NCBI RefSeq assembly: GCF_018390645.1
Contig: NZ_JAHBGC010000004.1
Coordinates: 258,994 to 322,993, forward strand
Origin: Ancylobacter dichloromethanicus
Lineage (GTDB): Bacteria > Pseudomonadota > Alphaproteobacteria > Rhizobiales > Xanthobacteraceae
Reading direction: 5' to 3'
DNA: 64,000 nt
Made by a program: the position numbers and the translations under genes. The notes beneath the pieces are model-generated. The model saw nothing but the letters and a program-made list of their open reading frames with translations. It was not told the origin of the DNA and did no database searches. How positions within the stretch are numbered: the stretch's first letter is position 1; every line of letters starts with the position of its first letter. Below, piece after piece: positions 9,905 through 19,091 of this stretch.

Positions 9905-11299
9905 ATGTATGATTTCGACATGATTGTCATCGGCAGCGGCCCCTCCGGCCGCCGCGCCGCCGTGCAGTCCGCCAAGATCGGCAAGTCGGTGCTGGTGGTG
10001 GAAAAGGGGCGCCGGGTCGGCGGCGTCTCGGTGCATACCGGCACCATCCCCTCGAAAACCCTGCGCGAGACCGTGCTCAACCTCTCCGGCTGGCGCGAGC
10101 GCGGCTTCTACGGCCGCTCCTACCGGGTCAAGCAGGATATCGACGCCGGCGATCTGATGGCGCGCCTGCACAAGACGCTCGACCACGAGGTCGATGTGCT
10201 GGAGCACCAGTTCGCCCGCAACGGCGTGAAGACGGCGCGCGGCGAGGCCCGCTTTCTCGACCCGCACACCATCGAGATCACCGGCGAGGGCGGCGAGGTC
10301 GACACCGTCACCGGCGCCCATATGCTGATCGCCGTCGGCACCCGCCCGTTCCGACCCGACTACGTGCCATTCAACGGCATGAGCGTGTTCGACAGCGACG
10401 AGATCGTCGACCTGCCGAAGCTGCCGCGCAGCCTCGCGGTCATCGGCGCCGGCGTCATCGGCGTCGAATATGCCTCGATCTTCAGCGCGCTGGACGTCGC
10501 GGTGACGCTGATCGAGCCGCGCTCCACCTTTCTCGACTTCATCGACAAGGAACTGATCGAGGAATTCACCCACGAACTGCGCGACCGCAATGTCGGCCTG
10601 CGGCTGGGCGCCGCCGTCACCTCGATCGCCCTCGACGAGCGCGAGCGCCCGGTGTGCAAGCTGGCGGACGGGCGCACCGTGCAGGCGGACATGCTGCTGT
10701 TCGCCGCCGGGCGGGTGGGCGCGACCGACCGGCTGAACCTCGACGCCGCCGGGCTCAAGGTCGATCATCGCGGCCGCATCGCCGTGGAGCCGAAGACGCT
10801 GCAGACCGCCGTGCCGCATATCTACGCCGCGGGCGACGTCATCGGCTTCCCCAGCCTCGCCTCCACCTCGATGGAACAGGGCCGCGTCGCCGCCTGCCAC
10901 GCCTTCGGGCTGGAGCCGCCGCCGCCGCCCGAATTCTTCCCCTACGGCATCTATTCGGTGCCGGAAATGTCCACCGTGGGCATGAGCGAGGAGGAGGTGC
11001 GCAAGCGCGAGATTCCCTATGAATGCGGCATCGCCCGCTTCCGCGAGACATCGCGCGGCCACATCATGGGGCTGAACAACGGGATGATGAAGATGATCTT
11101 CTCGGTGAAGACCCGCCGGCTGCTGGGTGTCCACATCGTCGGCGAGGGCGCCACCGAGCTGATCCATATCGGCCAGGCGGTGCTGAACCTGAAGGGCACG
11201 ATCGACTATTTCATCGAGAACACGTTCAACTACCCCACCCTGGCCGAAGCCTACAAGATCGCCGGCCTCGACGCCTGGAACCGCATGACGCGGGTGTGA
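9905..11299 (+). CDS. sthA: Soluble (Si-specific) NAD(P)+ transhydrogenase
   Basis: Flavoprotein that reversibly moves reducing equivalents between NADPH and NAD+ in the cytoplasm. 464 residues, matching the size of E. coli SthA. The FAD motif (IVIGSGPSGRRAAVQSAKIG) is at residue 6. At the place where disulfide reductases have a redox CxxxxC, this protein has GTIPSKTLRE without the cysteine pair, the SthA hallmark. The NAD motif is VIGAGVIGVEYASIFSAL. Start at 9905 (MYDFDMIVIG) matches the family; an upstream ATG at 9860 lies inside the inverted repeat. It diverges from the XRE-cupin gene and ends 3 bp from the Doc gene. Next to folD it could drain NADPH from methylene-THF oxidation. Confidence 0.92.
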   Translation: MYDFDMIVIGSGPSGRRAAVQSAKIGKSVLVVEKGRRVGGVSVHTGTIPSKTLRETVLNLSGWRERGFYGRSYRVKQDIDAGDLMARLHKTLDHEVDVLEHQFARNGVKTARGEARFLDPHTIEITGEGGEVDTVTGAHMLIAVGTRPFRPDYVPFNGMSVFDSDEIVDLPKLPRSLAVIGAGVIGVEYASIFSALDVAVTLIEPRSTFLDFIDKELIEEFTHELRDRNVGLRLGAAVTSIALDERERPVCKLADGRTVQADMLLFAAGRVGATDRLNLDAAGLKVDHRGRIAVEPKTLQTAVPHIYAAGDVIGFPSLASTSMEQGRVAACHAFGLEPPPPPEFFPYGIYSVPEMSTVGMSEEEVRKREIPYECGIARFRETSRGHIMGLNNGMMKMIFSVKTRRLLGVHIVGEGATELIHIGQAVLNLKGTIDYFIENTFNYPTLAEAYKIAGLDAWNRMTRV

Positions 11300-11302
11300 G
11301 GA

Positions 11303-11689
11303 TTACTCTTCCCGGATGGTCATTGCGGCGAGTAAGTTCTCGGCGGGCAGTTCGCCTGTGACGACGGCAATGAACATGTCGGCATGGGCGACGGCGTCCT
11401 CATCAAGCAGCGCAAGGCGGTTGACGGCAAAAAAGGCAAGCATCGCCGCCCATGCCGTTCGCTTGTTGCCCTGCCCGAACGGATGGTTTTTGCCAATGGC
11501 GATGGCAAGCCCAAGACCCAGCAGAGGCAAGTCCTGCACCTGATCATAGTGCCATCTGTTCTGTGGTACCGCGAGCGCGGATTCCAAAAGGCCCTCGTCG
11601 CGCAACAGAAAGGGCTCGCCGGATATCTCTACCAATCGGCGATTAAGCTCGATAACGAAATCCGCCGAAATCCAGCGCGGCTCGCTCAC
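11303..11689 (-). CDS. Doc/Fic-type toxin (death-on-curing family)
   Basis: Small Fic-fold protein, 128 residues with a GTG start at 11689 that overlaps the antitoxin stop (GTGA), giving a Doc-like length. The signature HPFGQGNKR is at residues 69-77. Doc proteins phosphorylate EF-Tu; classical Fic proteins transfer AMP. The position that is Asp in Doc of phage P1 (HxFxDxNKR) is Gln here. An ATG at 11719 is in frame but would overlap the antitoxin by 34 bp. It is tail-to-tail with sthA, 3 bp apart, and looks inserted in the C1 cluster. Confidence 0.83.
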   Translation of the reverse strand: MSEPRWISADFVIELNRRLVEISGEPFLLRDEGLLESALAVPQNRWHYDQVQDLPLLGLGLAIAIGKNHPFGQGNKRTAWAAMLAFFAVNRLALLDEDAVAHADMFIAVVTGELPAENLLAAMTIREE

Positions 11690-11895
11690 TCGCCCAGCTT
11701 CTGCATCACCTTGGGCCACCGCGACATGACAGCTTCGGCAAAGGCGCGGGCATCGAATGCACCCGTCTCGTCCGCCGTCACCTTAAGTCCACCCGCATCA
11801 AGCGCCGCCTGAACGCGCGCAGCCTGACTGCCGCTCTCACGCGGAGCGGTGAACGTCGTTTCAGTCTCAGATCGGAGGCGACGGTTCGTGCTCAT
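11686..11895 (-). CDS. Putative antitoxin of the Doc module
   Basis: Short 69-residue protein directly upstream of the toxin and overlapping it by 4 bp, the classic antitoxin-first layout. No family is recognised. The N-terminal half is polar with several Arg, Ser and Thr residues. The C-terminal half (KVTADETGAFDARAFAEAVMSRWPKVMQKLGE in parts) is predicted helical and could be the part that caps the toxin. The call rests on position and size, not on a domain. Confidence 0.6.
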   Translation of the reverse strand: MSTNRRLRSETETTFTAPRESGSQAARVQAALDAGGLKVTADETGAFDARAFAEAVMSRWPKVMQKLGE

Positions 11896-11946
11896 GGGGC
11901 AAATATAGTGCTGACCTGCGCCTTTCCCAAACGGATTCGCTCACCG

Positions 11947-12816
11947 TCACCCCACCCGCCACCGCGCCGCCGTCAGCGTGTTCGCCAGCAGGCAGGCGAT
12001 GGTCATCGGGCCGACGCCGCCCGGCACCGGGGTGATGGCGCCGGCGATGCCCTGCGCCTCCTCGAACGCCACGTCGCCGACCAGCCGGTTCTTCCCGTCC
12101 GCGCCGGTCACCCGGTTGATGCCGACATCGATCACCGTGGCGCCGGGCTTGATCCAGTCGCCGCGGATCATCTCCGGCCGGCCCACCGCGCCGATCAGGA
12201 TATCGGCGCGCCGGCACACGCCGGGCAGGTCGCGGGTGCGCGAATGGGCGATGGTGACGGTGCAGTCCTCGCGCAGCAGCAGCTGCGCCAGCGGCTTGCC
12301 GACGATGTTGGAGCGCCCGACCACCACCGCCTCCAGCCCGGCCAGCGAGCCCAGCGTGTCTTTGAGCAGCATCACGCAGCCGAGCGGGGTGCAGGGCACC
12401 AGCGCGTCCAGCCCCACCGCGAGCCGGCCGGCGTTCACCACATGGAAGCCGTCGACATCCTTGGCCGGGTCGATGGTGGCGAGCACGGCCTGGGTGTCGA
12501 TGTGCGAGGGCAGGGGAAGCTGCACGAGGATGCCGTGCACGTCGTCATCGGCGTTCAGCGCCTTCACCAGCGCCAGCACGTCTTCCTGCGCGGTGTTCGC
12601 CGGCAGCCTGTGCTCGAACGAGGCCATGCCGGCCTCCACCGTCTGGCGGCCCTTGTTGCGCACATAGACCGCGCTGGCGGGGTCCTCGCCCACCAGCACC
12701 ACAGCGAGGCCCGGTGTCACCCCGGTCTCGGCGGTGAACACGGCCACCTCGCCCTTCAGGCGGGCGCGCATCGTCTGCGCAAAGGCCTTGCCGTCGATCA
12801 GGCGGGTTTCGACCAT
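11947..12816 (-). CDS. folD: Bifunctional methylene-THF dehydrogenase / methenyl-THF cyclohydrolase
   Basis: Converts 5,10-methylene-THF to 10-formyl-THF with NADP+ in the cytoplasm. 289 residues. Visible landmarks are YVRNKGRQ (with the catalytic lysine, about residue 55), [23 protein letters not shown], the nucleotide site [17 protein letters not shown] and the C-terminal [11 protein letters not shown]. It is transcribed in the same direction as purU and soxBDAG, which points to oxidation of C1 units released from N-methyl groups rather than only housekeeping. The purU-folD gap carries a hairpin repeat pair. Confidence 0.95.
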   Translation of the reverse strand: MVETRLIDGKAFAQTMRARLKGEVAVFTAETGVTPGLAVVLVGEDPASAVYVRNKGRQTVEAGMASFEHRLPANTAQEDVLALVKALNADDDVHGILVQLPLPSHIDTQAVLATIDPAKDVDGFHVVNAGRLAVGLDALVPCTPLGCVMLLKDTLGSLAGLEAVVVGRSNIVGKPLAQLLLREDCTVTIAHSRTRDLPGVCRRADILIGAVGRPEMIRGDWIKPGATVIDVGINRVTGADGKNRLVGDVAFEEAQGIAGAITPVPGGVGPMTIACLLANTLTAARWRVG

Positions 12817-12850
12817 GGGAGTCTCCTGCGCGATTGAATGGCTCTGTCCT

Positions 12851-12955
12851 GCGTCCTTCGAGGCTCGCTTCGCTCGCGCCTCAGGATGATGGCGACGCCG
12901 TCACCCGCGATCGTCATGCTGAGGAGCGGGGCAGTGCCCCGCGTCTTGAAGCACG
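12851..12955. repeat. Paired inverted intergenic hairpin repeat, copy 4
   Basis: Inverted unit at about 12851-12890 (ccttcgaggctcgcttcgctcgcgcctcagg, in parts) and a more diverged forward unit at about 12911-12953 (cgtcatgctgagg...cttgaagc). Between purU and folD. Confidence 0.8.
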
Positions 12956-12965
12956 CACGCCGCTC

Positions 12966-13835
12966 TCAGTCGCGGAACACGACGGTCTTGTGCCCGTTCA
13001 CCAGCACGCGGTCGTCGAGGTGCCAGGCCAGCGCGCGGGCGAGCACGCGGCGCTCGATGTCGCGGCCCTTGCGCACCAGGTCCTCGGCCGAATCCTGATG
13101 GCTGATGCGCTCCACGTCCTGCTCGATGATCGGGCCCTCGTCGAGGTCGGAGGTGACGTAATGGGCGGTGGCGCCGATCAGCTTCACCCCGCGCGCATGC
13201 GCCTGGTGATAGGGCCTGGCGCCCTTGAAGCCGGGCAGGAAGGAGTGGTGGATGTTGATGCAGCGGCCGGACAGCTTGGCCGAGAGCCCGTCGGAGAGCA
13301 CCTGCATGTAGCGCGCCAGCACCGCCACCTCCGCGCCGCTCGACTGGAACAGCTCCCACAGCTGGGCCTCCTGCTCCATCTTTGTCGCCTTGGTGACGGG
13401 CAGATAGTGGAACGGGATGTCCGCGAAATCGAGATGGGCATAGGTCTCGCGCGGGTAGTTGGCGGCGATGGCGACGATCTCCATCGGAATCTCGTCGATC
13501 CGCCAGCGATAGAGCAGATCGGCGAGGCAATGGTCGAATTTGGAGACCAGCAGCATCACCCTGGGCTTGCGGTTGCGCGGGCGGATGCGCCAGTCGAGCG
13601 CGAACTGCGCCGCCACGTCCTCGAAGTCGGCCTTCAGCGCCTCCAGCGCGCCCGCGCCGGCGGCGCGGTCGAACATCACCCGCATGAAGAAGCGCCCGCT
13701 TTCGGTGTCGTCGAACTGCTGCGCTTCCAGAATGTTGCCGCCCTGTTCGAACAGGAAGGTCGCCACCGCGGCGACGATGCCCGGCCGGTCGGGGCAGGAG
13801 AGGGTGAGGACGCAGGCATCGGGTCGGTCGGTCAT
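12966..13835 (-). CDS. purU: Formyltetrahydrofolate deformylase
   Basis: Hydrolyses 10-formyl-THF to formate and THF. 289 residues. An N-terminal ACT domain ([33 protein letters not shown], in parts) is followed by a formyltransferase fold with the catalytic Asn-His-Asp set ([10 protein letters not shown] near residue 225, then [18 protein letters not shown]). Start at 13835 (MTDRPDAC) fits the family. With folD it forms the route from methylene-THF to formate after the soxBDAG-type oxidase. Confidence 0.94.
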   Translation of the reverse strand: MTDRPDACVLTLSCPDRPGIVAAVATFLFEQGGNILEAQQFDDTESGRFFMRVMFDRAAGAGALEALKADFEDVAAQFALDWRIRPRNRKPRVMLLVSKFDHCLADLLYRWRIDEIPMEIVAIAANYPRETYAHLDFADIPFHYLPVTKATKMEQEAQLWELFQSSGAEVAVLARYMQVLSDGLSAKLSGRCINIHHSFLPGFKGARPYHQAHARGVKLIGATAHYVTSDLDEGPIIEQDVERISHQDSAEDLVRKGRDIERRVLARALAWHLDDRVLVNGHKTVVFRD

Positions 13836-13930
13836 GGTCTGTCTCGTCGCGGGTCCGGATCGCCGCACAGGGGCGCCGGGCGGGTTTTACGGGAGATGAG
13901 GGGAGGGGGGAAGCGCGCGGCGCGCCGCCG

Positions 13931-14554
13931 TCAACCTCGTCCCGGCGCCCGGCCGTCCAGCCGCAGGCCGAATTCGGCGCCGCTGGCGATGAGAAAGCGC
14001 GTGAAGCTGGCCTCCAGGCTGCGCGCCACCAGCACGCGCCACGAGGTCTCGCTCGCCCGCCACAGCGTCACGCCGACATGGGCGAGCACGGTGGTGGCGG
14101 CATCGCCGGGCCGGAACACGCGCGGGTCGAGGTCGATCAGCGCGCCCTTGGCGAGCAGTTCCGGCACCTTGTCGCCCGCGAGATCGAAGGCGACATAGGC
14201 GTCGCCCTGCTCGGTGATCGCCGCCTCGGCCCCCAGCAGCGCGCGCAGCGTGCCGGGAAGGTCGGTCTCGGTCTTCGACAGCACCAGGAAGCGGCCCGGC
14301 GCCGTGCCGATCACCGTGCTGGCGGCCGTGATCGCCGCGCGTGGCCGGTCGGCGACCTCGCTGCCGAAGGCGCGCGACAGCCGCCCGGCGACGCTTGCCG
14401 CATGGCCATTGCGGGCGATCACCAGCGCGATGAACGGCTCGTCGGCGGTGGAGGCGACGATGCCGGGTTCGCCGGTGACGCCATAGGCCCCGGCCGGCGG
14501 CACGCGGTCGAAGGGGACGCCGGCAAGCGGGTCGTGAGAGGGATGGTCAGCCAC
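13931..14554 (-). CDS. soxG: Sarcosine oxidase gamma subunit family (SoxG / MgdD)
   Basis: Small gamma subunit of the heterotetrameric sarcosine oxidase or N-methylglutamate dehydrogenase, 207 residues. Conservation is low, as usual for gamma subunits; a SoxG-like core with GTAPGRFLVLSKTE and DPRVFRPGDAATTVLAHV is visible, distantly related to the T-protein/GcvT fold. It overlaps the soxA end by 8 bp, so coupled translation is likely. Confidence 0.85.
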   Translation of the reverse strand: MADHPSHDPLAGVPFDRVPPAGAYGVTGEPGIVASTADEPFIALVIARNGHAASVAGRLSRAFGSEVADRPRAAITAASTVIGTAPGRFLVLSKTETDLPGTLRALLGAEAAITEQGDAYVAFDLAGDKVPELLAKGALIDLDPRVFRPGDAATTVLAHVGVTLWRASETSWRVLVARSLEASFTRFLIASGAEFGLRLDGRAPGRG

Positions 14555-17519
14555 GCAGACGCACTCCTTCCGGGTCGATGAAGCCGGGCGCGCAGATTTC
14601 TACCTCGATTTCCTCGCCGCGCACCGGGTCATAGGCGCGCACATGCTCGCCGAGCCGCTCCGGGCCGCGTTTGATGAGGCCGAGGCCGATCCAGTGGCCC
14701 AGATGCGGGGAATAGGCGACCGAGGTCATGTAGCCCTGGTCATTGGCCATGTCGGGCGGCGCGCCGAGCTTGAGGAAATGCGCCCCCGCCCGCAGCCGCC
14801 GCGCGCGGTCCACCGGCTTGAAGCCGACGAAGCTCGGCCGGTCGGGATCGGTCAGGCCCGGCCGGGCGGCCAGGGTGCGGCCGATATAGTCCTTCTTGGT
14901 CGAGGCCATGCGGCCGAAGCCGAGATCGCCCGCCGTGGTCTGGCCGGACAATTCGTTGCCCGAGACGTGCCCCTTCTCGATCCGCATCACCCCCAGCGCC
15001 TCGGTGCCGTAGGGGGTGATGCCGAATTCCGCGCCCGCCTGCATCAGCGCCTGCGCCAGCGCCGCGCCATGGCGGGCCGGCACCGCGATCTCGAAGCCGA
15101 GTTCGCCGGAGAAGGAGAGCCGGAACAGCCGCGCCTTCACCCCGCCCATGACGCTGCCCTCGATCGCGCCCATGAAGGGCAGCGCCGCGTTGGAGACGTC
15201 GCCATCGGCCACACGCGCCAGCACGTCGCGGGCGCGCGGGCCGGCAAGGGCGATCTGGGCCCATTGCTCGGAGACCGAGGCGAGCGACACGTCCAGCTCC
15301 GGCCACAGCGCCTGCAGGCAGAATTCGAGGTGCTGGTAGACCTTGGCGGCATTCGCCGTGGTGGTGGTCATCACATAGTGCTCGGGGGCGAGGCGCGCCG
15401 TGGTGCCGTCATCCATCACCAGCCCGTCTTCGCGCAGCATCACGCCGTAGCGCGCCTTGCCGACGGCGAGGGCGGCGAAGCCGTTGATGTAGACGCGGTC
15501 GAGGAAGGCGCCGACATCGCTTCCCTGCAGGTCGATCTTGCCGAAGGTCGAGACGTCGATCAGCCCGACCGAGGAGCGCACCGCGGTGACCTCGCGCGAC
15601 ACCGTCTCCAGCCAGTCCTTTTCGCCCGGGCGGGGGAAATACTGCGCCCGCAGCCAGGCCCCGGTCTCGACGAACACCGCGCCCTGCGCGCGCGCCCATT
15701 CATGGGTCGGGGTCAGGCGCACCGGGCGGAAATCCTTGCCTCGATGGTGGCCGGCCAGCGCGCCGAGCGAGACCGGCGTGTAGGGCGGGCGGAAGATGGT
15801 GGTGCCCGTCTCCGGGATCGAGGCGCCGGTCAGGCTCGCCATGATGGCGAGGCCGGTGACGTTGGAGGTGCGGCCCTGGTCGGTCGCCATGCCGAGCGTG
15901 GTGTAGCGCTTGAGCAGCTCCACCGAGCGGAAGCCCTCCTTATGGGCGATGCCGACATCCTTGGCGGTGACGTCGTTCTGCAGATCGACGAAGGAGGCGC
16001 CTTTCGAGCCCGCCACATGCCAGAACGGCGTGAGCGCGAACGCCTCGTCGGCCATGTCGGGCAGGTCGGGCGCGGGCACGGCGAAGCCGAGCGCCTGCGC
16101 CGCCTCGGCCCCGATCGCCGCGCCGTCGCGCAGGCAGGCGCCGAGGCCGAAGAGCCCCTTGGCGGCGCCCGCCACGGTCAGCCCCGGCGGGCAGGTGCCC
16201 GGCACGAAGGCGGCCAGGGTCTCGTTCCACGCCGGCTTGCCGCCATGGTGACAGGTGAGATGCACCGAGGGCGACCAGCCGCCGGAAACCGCCAGCGTGT
16301 CGGCGGCGATCCGCTCGCGCCCCGTTGCGGTGGCCACTTCGATGCGGCGCAGCGTCTTGCCATGGGTAGCGATCACCTGCGCGCCGGTGAGCACGCGGAT
16401 GCCCCTTGCCTGCGCCGCCGCGACCAGCGCTGGCGCCACGTCGGTGCGCACATCGACGATGGTCTCGACATGGGCGCCCGCCACGCTTGCCGCCAGCATG
16501 CCGCGCCAGGCGCCGTCATTATTGGCGAACAGCGCCATGGCCTGCCCCGGCAGCGCGGCGTGGCGCTGCACATAGGTGCCGACCGCGCCGGCCAGCATCA
16601 CCCCCGGCCGGTCGTTGCCGCCGAACACGATCGGCCGCTCGGTGGCGCCCGCCGCCAGCACGGCGCGCCGCGCGACGATGCGCCAGAGCCGCTGGCGCGG
16701 CTGGAATGGGGCGGGCACGGCGAGGTGGTCGCTCACCCGCTCCAGCGCGCCATAGGTGCCGCTGTCATAGGCGCCGAACACGCTGGTGCGGCTCATCACC
16801 CGTACATTGGGCAGGCTGGCGAGTTCCGCCGTCACCTGCGCGGCATAGGCGGGCGCGGGCTGGCGGTCCACGTCGCCGGCCTCGGCATTGAGCCCGCCAC
16901 CGGGCAAAAAGTCCTCGTCGGCGAGGATCACTCGCGCGCCGCTGCGCCCGGCTGCCAGCGCCGCCATCAGCCCGGCCGGGCCGGCGCCGATCACCAGCAC
17001 GTCGCAGAAGGTGGTGGCCTTCTCGTAATGGTCGGGGTCTTCCTCCACGGCGGCGCGGCCGAGGCCGGCGGCGCGGCGGATCACCGGCTCGTACAGCTTC
17101 TCCCAGAAGCTCGCCGGCCACATGAAGGTCTTGTAGTAGAAGCCGGCGCCCAGAAACGGCGACAGGAAGCGGTTCACGCTCAGCGCGTCGAGGGCGAGCG
17201 AGGGCCAGCGGTTCTGGCTGGTCGCTTCCAGCCCGTCAAACAGCTCAGTGACGGTGGCGCGGGTGTTGGGCTCGCGCCGCGCGCCGGCGCGCAGCTCGAC
17301 CAGCGCGTTCGGCTCCTCCGCGCCGGCCGAGAAGATGCCGCGCGGGCGGTGATATTTGAACGAGCGGCCGACCAGCCGCACACCATTGGCCAGCAGCGCC
17401 GAGGCCAGCGTGTCGCCTTGATAGCCGTGATAATCGGTGCCGTCGAAGGAGAAGGCGAGCGGCTTCGAGCGGTCGATCAGGCCGCCGCTCGCCAGCCGGT
17501 TGCGGTTGGGCGCGCTCAT
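14547..17519 (-). CDS. soxA: Sarcosine oxidase alpha subunit family (SoxA / MgdC)
   Basis: Large subunit, 990 residues, normal for the family. Order: N-terminal ferredoxin-fold domain (FDGTDYHGYQGDTLASALLANG, in parts, residues 25-47), dinucleotide domain with VIGAGPAGLMAALAAG near residue 180, a second part with AVLAAGATERPIVFGGNDRPG, and a C-terminal GcvT-like folate-binding domain (about 600-990, VGLIDVSTFGKIDLQGSDVG). The folate domain accepts the oxidised methyl group as methylene-THF. Start at 17519 overlaps the soxD stop (ATGA). Sarcosine versus N-methylglutamate as substrate cannot be settled from sequence; context favours the latter. Confidence 0.92.
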   Translation of the reverse strand: MSAPNRNRLASGGLIDRSKPLAFSFDGTDYHGYQGDTLASALLANGVRLVGRSFKYHRPRGIFSAGAEEPNALVELRAGARREPNTRATVTELFDGLEATSQNRWPSLALDALSVNRFLSPFLGAGFYYKTFMWPASFWEKLYEPVIRRAAGLGRAAVEEDPDHYEKATTFCDVLVIGAGPAGLMAALAAGRSGARVILADEDFLPGGGLNAEAGDVDRQPAPAYAAQVTAELASLPNVRVMSRTSVFGAYDSGTYGALERVSDHLAVPAPFQPRQRLWRIVARRAVLAAGATERPIVFGGNDRPGVMLAGAVGTYVQRHAALPGQAMALFANNDGAWRGMLAASVAGAHVETIVDVRTDVAPALVAAAQARGIRVLTGAQVIATHGKTLRRIEVATATGRERIAADTLAVSGGWSPSVHLTCHHGGKPAWNETLAAFVPGTCPPGLTVAGAAKGLFGLGACLRDGAAIGAEAAQALGFAVPAPDLPDMADEAFALTPFWHVAGSKGASFVDLQNDVTAKDVGIAHKEGFRSVELLKRYTTLGMATDQGRTSNVTGLAIMASLTGASIPETGTTIFRPPYTPVSLGALAGHHRGKDFRPVRLTPTHEWARAQGAVFVETGAWLRAQYFPRPGEKDWLETVSREVTAVRSSVGLIDVSTFGKIDLQGSDVGAFLDRVYINGFAALAVGKARYGVMLREDGLVMDDGTTARLAPEHYVMTTTTANAAKVYQHLEFCLQALWPELDVSLASVSEQWAQIALAGPRARDVLARVADGDVSNAALPFMGAIEGSVMGGVKARLFRLSFSGELGFEIAVPARHGAALAQALMQAGAEFGITPYGTEALGVMRIEKGHVSGNELSGQTTAGDLGFGRMASTKKDYIGRTLAARPGLTDPDRPSFVGFKPVDRARRLRAGAHFLKLGAPPDMANDQGYMTSVAYSPHLGHWIGLGLIKRGPERLGEHVRAYDPVRGEEIEVEICAPGFIDPEGVRLRG

Positions 17520-17800
17520 GCCGCGTCTCGCGGGGAAGTGGCGTCCGCGCGGGCGGCGACGGCGCCGGAGATCGCATGGGTGCGGGTGTCGCGCTTGACG
17601 CGCAGCCACTGCCGGCAGCCATTGGCGTGGTACCACCACTCCTCATGCGCCCCGGCCGGGTTGTCGCGCAGATAGACATAGTCGTGGAAGCGCGTCTCGG
17701 CGTCCGGCGCCGCCGGGTCCGGCCGGGTCAGCGTCGCGTCGCCGAGAATGGCGAATTCATGGGCGTCGCGTTCGCCGCAATAGGGGCAGGGAATACGCAT
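17516..17800 (-). CDS. soxD: Sarcosine oxidase delta subunit family (SoxD / MgdB)
   Basis: Zinc-binding small subunit, 94 residues. Zinc ligands are visible as CPYCGERDAHEF at residues 5-16 and a late HANGCRQW segment near residue 60, the usual Cys-Cys-His-Cys arrangement. Start and stop overlap both neighbours (TGATG with soxB, ATGA with soxA). Confidence 0.92.
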   Translation of the reverse strand: MRIPCPYCGERDAHEFAILGDATLTRPDPAAPDAETRFHDYVYLRDNPAGAHEEWWYHANGCRQWLRVKRDTRTHAISGAVAARADATSPRDAA

Positions 17801-19050
17801 CAGTGCAGGTTCGGCTGGGCGCCGACTCCCTTTTCGTCGATGAGATGGCCGGTGCGGAAGCGGTCGAGCCGGAACGCCCCGGCGACCTCGTGCGGGGCGT
17901 CGCGGGCGATCAGATGGGCGAAGCACCAGCCCGAGGCCGGGGTCGCCTTGAAGCCGCCATAGCACCAGCCGGCATTGAGATAGAACCCCGGCACCGGCGT
18001 GCGGTCGATGATCGGCGAGCCGTCCATCGACATGTCCATGATGCCGCCCCAGTGGCGCAGCAGCCGCAGCCGGCCGATGCGCGGCATCAGCGCCATGCCG
18101 CTCTCGCACACATCCTCGATGATCGGCAGGTTGCCGCGCTGGGCGTAGGAATTATAGCCGTCGACATCGCCGCCGAAGACCAGCCCGCCCTTGTCGGACT
18201 GGCTGATGTAGAAATGCCCGGCGCCGAAGGTGATGACGCCGTCGACCAGCGGCTTCAGCCCTTCGGAGACGAAGGCCTGCAGCACATGGCTCTCGATCGG
18301 CAGCCGCAGCCCGGCCATGCCGGCGACGCGCGAGGAACTGCCCGCCACCGCCACCGCGACTTTCCCGGCACGGATCGCCCCGCGCGTGGTCTCGACCCCG
18401 ACGATGGCGTCGCCCTCGCGCAAAAACCCCGTCACCTCGCAGTTCTGCACGATGTCGACGCCGAGCCTGTCCGCGCCCCGCGCATAACCCCACACCACGG
18501 CGTCATGCCGGGCGGTGCCGCCGCGGGCCTGCAGCAGCCCGCCCTGGATGGGGAAGCGCGCATTGTCGAAGTCGAGGAACGGGTACATCGCCCGCACCTG
18601 CTTCCTGTCCAGCAGCTGCGAATCCGCGCCGGCCAGCCGCATGGCGTTGCCGCGCCTTGCATAGGCGTCGCGCTGGGCGTCAGAGTGGAACAGGTTGAGA
18701 ATGCCGCGCTGGCTCACCATCGCGTTGTAGTTCAGCTCCTGCTCCAGCCCTTCCCACAGCTTCATCGACCATTCGTAGAACGGCTCGTTGCCGGGCAGCA
18801 CGTAGTTGGAGCGGATGATGGTGGTGTTGCGCCCGGCATTGCCGGAGCCGATGACGCCCTTCTCCAGCACCGCGACATTGCGGATGCCGTGCACCTTGGC
18901 GAGGTAATAGGCGGTCGCCAGCCCATGCCCGCCACCGCCGACGACGATCACGTCATAGGCGGGCTTGGGCGCCGCGTCGCGCCAGGCCGGGGTCCAGCGC
19001 GACTGGCCGGAGAGGCCGTTGGCGAGAAGGCTGAGGAAGGAATAACGCAT
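17800..19050 (-). CDS. soxB: Sarcosine oxidase beta subunit family (SoxB / MgdA)
   Basis: Catalytic flavoprotein subunit, 416 residues. The FAD motif is DVIVVGGGGHGLATAYYLA at residue 33. His182 in GGTARHDAVVWGYA is placed like the histidine that carries covalent FMN in characterised heterotetrameric sarcosine oxidases. The C-terminal FAD segment is PVPGFYLNAGWCYGGFKATPA. First gene of soxBDAG. Upstream lies a 358-bp gap with an inverted repeat and the divergent LysR gene. Confidence 0.93.
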   Translation of the reverse strand: MRYSFLSLLANGLSGQSRWTPAWRDAAPKPAYDVIVVGGGGHGLATAYYLAKVHGIRNVAVLEKGVIGSGNAGRNTTIIRSNYVLPGNEPFYEWSMKLWEGLEQELNYNAMVSQRGILNLFHSDAQRDAYARRGNAMRLAGADSQLLDRKQVRAMYPFLDFDNARFPIQGGLLQARGGTARHDAVVWGYARGADRLGVDIVQNCEVTGFLREGDAIVGVETTRGAIRAGKVAVAVAGSSSRVAGMAGLRLPIESHVLQAFVSEGLKPLVDGVITFGAGHFYISQSDKGGLVFGGDVDGYNSYAQRGNLPIIEDVCESGMALMPRIGRLRLLRHWGGIMDMSMDGSPIIDRTPVPGFYLNAGWCYGGFKATPASGWCFAHLIARDAPHEVAGAFRLDRFRTGHLIDEKGVGAQPNLH

Positions 19051-19091
19051 GGGGCTCGCTCGGGAGGCTCGCTGCCGGACACGGCAAAAAG

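Noticed and set aside
11303-11895. Prophage or genomic island around the toxin module
   Set aside because: No integrase, phage genes, attachment repeats or tRNA nearby; flanks are ordinary metabolic genes with 3-bp and 51-bp spacing.
14643-17675. A roughly 1000-codon open frame on the plus strand opposite soxA
   Set aside because: It mirrors soxA codon by codon, has low-complexity Arg/Gly/Ala-rich composition and no domain; a by-product of high GC and codon bias. The same applies to long opposite-strand frames over pccB, the GH1/GntP pair (22161-25016) and copA.
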